8,263 nucleotides of DNA from RYN-433 sp036558265 (lineage in GTDB: Bacteria > Planctomycetota > Phycisphaerae > Tepidisphaerales > Tepidisphaeraceae), in NCBI GenBank assembly GCA_036558265.1, contig DATBFY010000211.1, positions 1 to 8,263 on the forward strand, read 5' to 3'. A program made the translations under genes and the position numbers. The notes beneath the pieces were generated by a model. That model was given only the letters and a program-made list of their open reading frames with translations, was not told the DNA's origin and made no database searches. Below, one piece after another: positions 5,364-8,263 of the stretch. The stretch's first letter is position 1. Every line of letters begins with the position of its first letter.

Positions 5364-8263
5364 ATGTCTGAAGTGAAGCCGTCGTTTCGCGGGGTGGTTC
5401 CGCGCGCGCATCGTGCCGCGAAGTCCGCACGCAAAAGGAAAGAGTGGGTCGAGCAACTCGAAACCCGCCTGCTGCTCACCGGCGCATTCGACGAGTGCGG
5501 CTGCGGCGGCGTCTCCAGCGACCCAGTGCCGACCAAGGCGACAACCGCGGCCGCGCCGCTGGCCGCATCCGAGGGTGTCTCGGCCCCGCCACAGGGCGCC
5601 TACGCCTCCACCCCCGACGCCTACAACACCGACAAGGCCAACTGGCTCTGGTTCGACAACATCAACGCGACCGACCTCTCCGCATCGATCAACCAGGGCT
5701 ACCGTCTCGTGGACCTGGAGGTCGAGAACGCCTCACCGATCACCTTCAACGCCGTCCTGGTGCAAAACGCCGGCTCGTACGCGCAGGGCTGGTATTGGTT
5801 CTACAACCAGACCGCCAACGACGTCCTCACCAACGCCACCGCCAACAACGCCCGCGTGACCAACATCTCCCGCTATTCCACCGCCAGCGGCGACCGCTAC
5901 GCCTCGATCCTCACCCCCAACACCGGCGCCGACGCCAAGGCGTGGTGGTACTACTACGGACTGACTTCCGCCGAAGTCACCACCCATCTGACCCAGAACA
6001 ATGCTCGGCTGGTGGACATCGACGGCTACGACGCTGGCGGGGGCCAGCGGCGCTATACCGTCGTGATGATCAGCAACACCGGGGCCGATGCCAAAGCGTG
6101 GTGGTACTACTACGGCCAGACGCCCGCTCAGATCGCCAGCCTGACCCAGAGCAACAACGCCCGCCTGATGGCCATGGATCCGGTCGACTCGGGCCACTTC
6201 GACGTCATCATGGAGTCCGGGCAGAACGAGCGCTGGTGGTGGTACTACGGCAACGATGCCCAGAGCACGCTCGATATCGCGCTGCAGAACGGCGCACGCA
6301 TCTTCGACGTCGAACCGTACGACGTCTCCGGCCAGCGGCGGTTCGTCGCGCTGATGATCGACAACTCCAACGCCGTCGAGGAACGCGTCGGCGACGTTCT
6401 CCGCGGCGCCTCCGCCACCGCCAAGACCGGCCTTTACCTCAAGCAGGTCGGCGGGCCCGTGCTCGCGGGGATCCAGCCGGACAAACAATTCGAGCCCGCC
6501 TCGATGATCAAGGGCCTGCTCAACCTCACCGCGATGCGCGCCGTCCAGGCGGGCACCGACAGCCTCGCCAACAACGTCTTCATGTACTACAACCCCGCCA
6601 ATCCCTACATCAACTTCAACCAGCCCGGCAACCCCGACGAGTGCCCCGACCAGTATTCGCAGACGGTCAACAATCGCGTCACCATGTCCCTCCAGCAGAT
6701 CCTCGAGAACATGATGGAGCGATCCGACAACCGCGCCACCCGCGCGATCGACCAGCGCTACGGCCGGCCCGCCATCAACGCCACCGCGGCCTTGGCGGGC
6801 ATGACCAATACCGTCTTCGCCTCGACGCTGGGCTGCGGCGTGCCGGGCAACTACCTCACGCTGACCGACGCCGGCAAGCTTTACGAGGGCGTGCTCAACG
6901 GCACGCTGCTCAACGCCGCAAACGCCGCCCAGTTCTTCCGCAACATGACCGACGATGACGACGGCGACCGCGAGCTCGTGCCCTTCAGCGAAGGCATCTT
7001 CGGCCCGTTCCAGGATGCGGTCGTGCAGGAGGCCGCCGCGCTCCTCGGCCGCCCGCAGACCGACCCGCTGGTCATCGCGCTCAGGAACGCCTTCATCGCC
7101 CAGATGCACGGCGCGTGGAAGGGCGGCGGCTACACGCTCAGCGCGCCCAATAGCCAGTGGGACGAGGTGCGCACCGTCGGCGGCTACGTCGGCCTGCCCT
7201 TCAAGCAGAACACCGTCACCAATGAGCGCGATTACGTCTACGGCGTCTTCATCGACGGCGCGCTGGTGCCGCAGAACCCCTATCCCAACCCCCAGGTGGA
7301 TGCCGTCAACAACGCCTGGAGCGACAGCCAGCGCGAACTGCTGCGCGACGAGATCCACAAGGCCCTGGCCACCTGGTCGGTCAATCCCGGCGTATCGATC
7401 AACAACGTCACCGTCGCCGAGGGCGACTCGGGCACCGTCAATGCGACGTTCACCGTGACCCTCGCCAAGGCCAGCGACCTGCCGATCTCCCTGGCCTGGC
7501 AGACGCAGGCCGGCACCGCCACCGCCGGCACCGATTACACGACCGCCAACGGCGTGGTCAGCTTCGCCGCCGGCCAGACGAGCAAGACCATCACCATCCA
7601 GATCAAGGGGGACATCGCCGTCGAGCCGAACGAGACGTTCACGGTCGTCCTCTCCAGCGCGACCAACGCGACCATCGCCGACGGCCAGGGGGTCGGCACC
7701 ATCGTCAACGATGACGTCGCGCCCAAGGTCGCGTCCTCCACGTTCGTCGTGGACGCCCCCTCGATGCAGTTGAAGTTCGTCTTCGACGCCAACGTCTCCG
7801 CGTCCCTGACCACCGCCGACTTGGTCCTGCGGAACCTGACCACCAACCAGACGATCCCGCCCAACGCCCTGGTGATGACCTACCAGGCCGGCAACACCGC
7901 CGTCTTCACCGCGCCCGGATACACCAACGGCATCCTGCCCGACGGCCGCTACCGCGCCACCCTGTCTGCTTCCGGCATCTCCGATGCCGCCGGCCGCGGC
8001 CTCGACGGCGACGGCGACGGCCAGCCCGGCGGCGACGTCTCCTACGACTTCTTCTTCCTCGACGGCGACGCCAACCGCGACGCATCCGTCAACTTCAATG
8101 ACCTGGTCGTCCTCGCGCAGAACTACAACACGATCGGCACGACCTTCAGCAAGGCCGATTTCAATTACGACGCCAAGACCGACTTCAATGACCTGGTCAT
8201 CCTCGCCCAGCGTTATAACCTCTCATTGCCGGCCGCCGCCGCGCCCCTGACCGCCTCCGCCAG
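5364..8263 (+). CDS. Giant exported modular protein: tandem repeats, serine hydrolase (SxxK/SDN/KGG), Calx-beta, dockerin-like; 3' end missing
   Basis: 966 codons are open to the right edge. AAGGAAGG at 5352-5359 supports ATG 5364. Order of parts: basic N-terminus with LETRLLLTG (32-40), an LEPR-XLL-type planctomycete motif, and no ordinary signal peptide; Ala/Pro-rich linker (55-80); five Trp/Tyr-rich repeats (92-337); a serine hydrolase of the beta-lactamase/penicillin-binding fold (about 350-670) with S380-M-I-K383, S454-D-N456 and K586-G-G588; a Calx-beta domain (about 675-785, AEGDSG, AGTDY, EPNETF, VNDD); an Ig-like segment (788-895); a dockerin-like pair (900-952). The repeat-plus-hydrolase pairing recalls fungal polyglycine hydrolases and bacterial BTRD1-type proteins, but the motifs are class A-like rather than class C-like. 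The probable role is cleavage of a peptide or D-amino-acid substrate outside the cell. No glutamate occurs between residues 454 and 507, so a true class A beta-lactamase is unlikely. C427 and C491 could form a disulfide. Confidence 0.85.
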   Translation, partial: MSEVKPSFRGVVPRAHRAAKSARKRKEWVEQLETRLLLTGAFDECGCGGVSSDPVPTKATTAAAPLAASEGVSAPPQGAYASTPDAYNTDKANWLWFDNINATDLSASINQGYRLVDLEVENASPITFNAVLVQNAGSYAQGWYWFYNQTANDVLTNATANNARVTNISRYSTASGDRYASILTPNTGADAKAWWYYYGLTSAEVTTHLTQNNARLVDIDGYDAGGGQRRYTVVMISNTGADAKAWWYYYGQTPAQIASLTQSNNARLMAMDPVDSGHFDVIMESGQNERWWWYYGNDAQSTLDIALQNGARIFDVEPYDVSGQRRFVALMIDNSNAVEERVGDVLRGASATAKTGLYLKQVGGPVLAGIQPDKQFEPASMIKGLLNLTAMRAVQAGTDSLANNVFMYYNPANPYINFNQPGNPDECPDQYSQTVNNRVTMSLQQILENMMERSDNRATRAIDQRYGRPAINATAALAGMTNTVFASTLGCGVPGNYLTLTDAGKLYEGVLNGTLLNAANAAQFFRNMTDDDDGDRELVPFSEGIFGPFQDAVVQEAAALLGRPQTDPLVIALRNAFIAQMHGAWKGGGYTLSAPNSQWDEVRTVGGYVGLPFKQNTVTNERDYVYGVFIDGALVPQNPYPNPQVDAVNNAWSDSQRELLRDEIHKALATWSVNPGVSINNVTVAEGDSGTVNATFTVTLAKASDLPISLAWQTQAGTATAGTDYTTANGVVSFAAGQTSKTITIQIKGDIAVEPNETFTVVLSSATNATIADGQGVGTIVNDDVAPKVASSTFVVDAPSMQLKFVFDANVSASLTTADLVLRNLTTNQTIPPNALVMTYQAGNTAVFTAPGYTNGILPDGRYRATLSASGISDAAGRGLDGDGDGQPGGDVSYDFFFLDGDANRDASVNFNDLVVLAQNYNTIGTTFSKADFNYDAKTDFNDLVILAQRYNLSLPAAAAPLTASA
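5637..6374 (+). repeat. Five tandem ~50-residue Trp/Tyr-rich repeats (BTRD1 / polyglycine-hydrolase N-domain type)
   Basis: Repeats start at residues 92, 142, 193, 245 and 291 of the modular protein, each opening with an aromatic block (WLWF, WYWFY, WWYYYG, WWYYYG, WWWYYG). Each continues with a short helix, a conserved N/G-A-R-[LIV] step (R in repeats 2-5, N-Q-G-Y-R-L in the first), a [LVM]-x-[DEM] strand and a strand ending in N-T-G or similar. Repeats 2-5 are the most alike. This looks like a repeat fold such as the N-domain reported for polyglycine hydrolases. Its role is unknown; substrate or surface binding is an inference. The boundaries come from my own hand alignment. Confidence 0.7.
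8061..8219 (+). other. Dockerin-like calcium-binding module at the C-terminus of the modular protein
   Basis: Two EF-hand-like loops, DGDANRDASVNFNDL (residues 900-914) and DFNYDAKTDFNDL (932-944), are each followed by a helix LVVLAQNYN or LVILAQRYN. The spacing of Asp and Asn fits dockerin type I duplications. Planctomycetes carry many such modules on exported proteins without a classical cellulosome, and the partner cohesin is not in the window. Only about 14 residues of low-complexity Ala-rich tail follow before the edge, so the protein probably ends shortly after, unless further domains exist. Confidence 0.7.

Noticed and set aside
5444..6958. 504-codon plus-strand open frame in another phase within the modular protein gene
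   Set aside because: Arg/Gln/His-rich product with no motif; it overlaps fully with the true frame starting at 5364, so no frameshift is needed to explain the region.
5733..7358. 541-codon open frame on the minus strand opposite the modular protein gene
   Set aside because: The product is low-complexity Val/Gly/Ala/Asp-rich and without domains, a typical antisense shadow in high-GC DNA. The plus-strand frame has clear repeats and catalytic motifs.
6441..7376. Antibiotic-resistance beta-lactamase
   Set aside because: The catalytic Ser, SDN and KGG are there, but no omega-loop Glu, and the domain sits inside a giant exported multi-domain protein.
1..8263. CRISPR array, tRNA/rRNA genes, transposase, integrase or attachment sites
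   Set aside because: No direct repeat-spacer pattern, no structural RNA motif and no mobile-element protein was seen. The only direct repeats are inside coding sequence of the modular protein.

Overview
This GC-rich window looks like chromosomal DNA of a member of the Planctomycetota, most likely of the Phycisphaerae type. Three hallmarks support this: a C-terminal VPEP / membrane-anchor / RRR tail (PEP-CTERM sorting signal), an N-terminal LETRLLLTG motif (LEPR-XLL-like, typical of giant exported planctomycete proteins), and a C-terminal dockerin-like pair with the phrase FNDLVVLAQNYN. The assignment is inferred from protein signatures; there is no rRNA or other taxonomic marker here. I see no mobile element, tRNA, rRNA or CRISPR array.

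Layout. (1) 1-606, minus strand: 5' part of a secreted NodB-like polysaccharide deacetylase that runs off the left edge. (2) 607-734: divergent intergenic region with a near-palindrome. (3) 735-2360, plus: secreted alkaline-phosphatase-superfamily (type I phosphodiesterase-like) protein with a PEP-CTERM tail. (4) 2361-2487: intergenic, with a good promoter candidate ending just before the next start. (5) 2488-3897 and 3894-5198, plus: a two-gene operon with ATGA overlap, encoding a TolC-family outer-membrane lipoprotein and a Tat-exported multicopper oxidase, probably for copper handling at the cell envelope. (6) 5199-5363: a locally AT-richer intergenic region with three inverted repeats and a possible promoter, probably a structured 5' leader. 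(7) 5364-8263, plus: a very large modular exported protein, open at the right edge.

The last gene is the most unusual. It joins an LEPR-XLL-like N-terminus, five tandem Trp/Tyr-rich repeats of about 50 residues (resembling the bacterial tandem repeat / polyglycine-hydrolase N-domain type), a penicillin-recognising serine hydrolase domain with SxxK, SDN and KGG motifs, a Calx-beta domain, an Ig-like segment and a dockerin-like calcium-binding pair. The serine hydrolase part lacks any glutamate where class A beta-lactamases have the deacylating Glu166, so a peptide-cleaving or transpeptidase-like role is likelier than antibiotic resistance.

All five proteins appear to act outside the cytoplasm, by five different export or anchoring signals (Sec signal peptide, PEP-CTERM, lipobox, Tat, LEPR-XLL). 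The window is therefore a stretch of cell-envelope and extracellular genes. Only the two copper genes form a clear functional unit.
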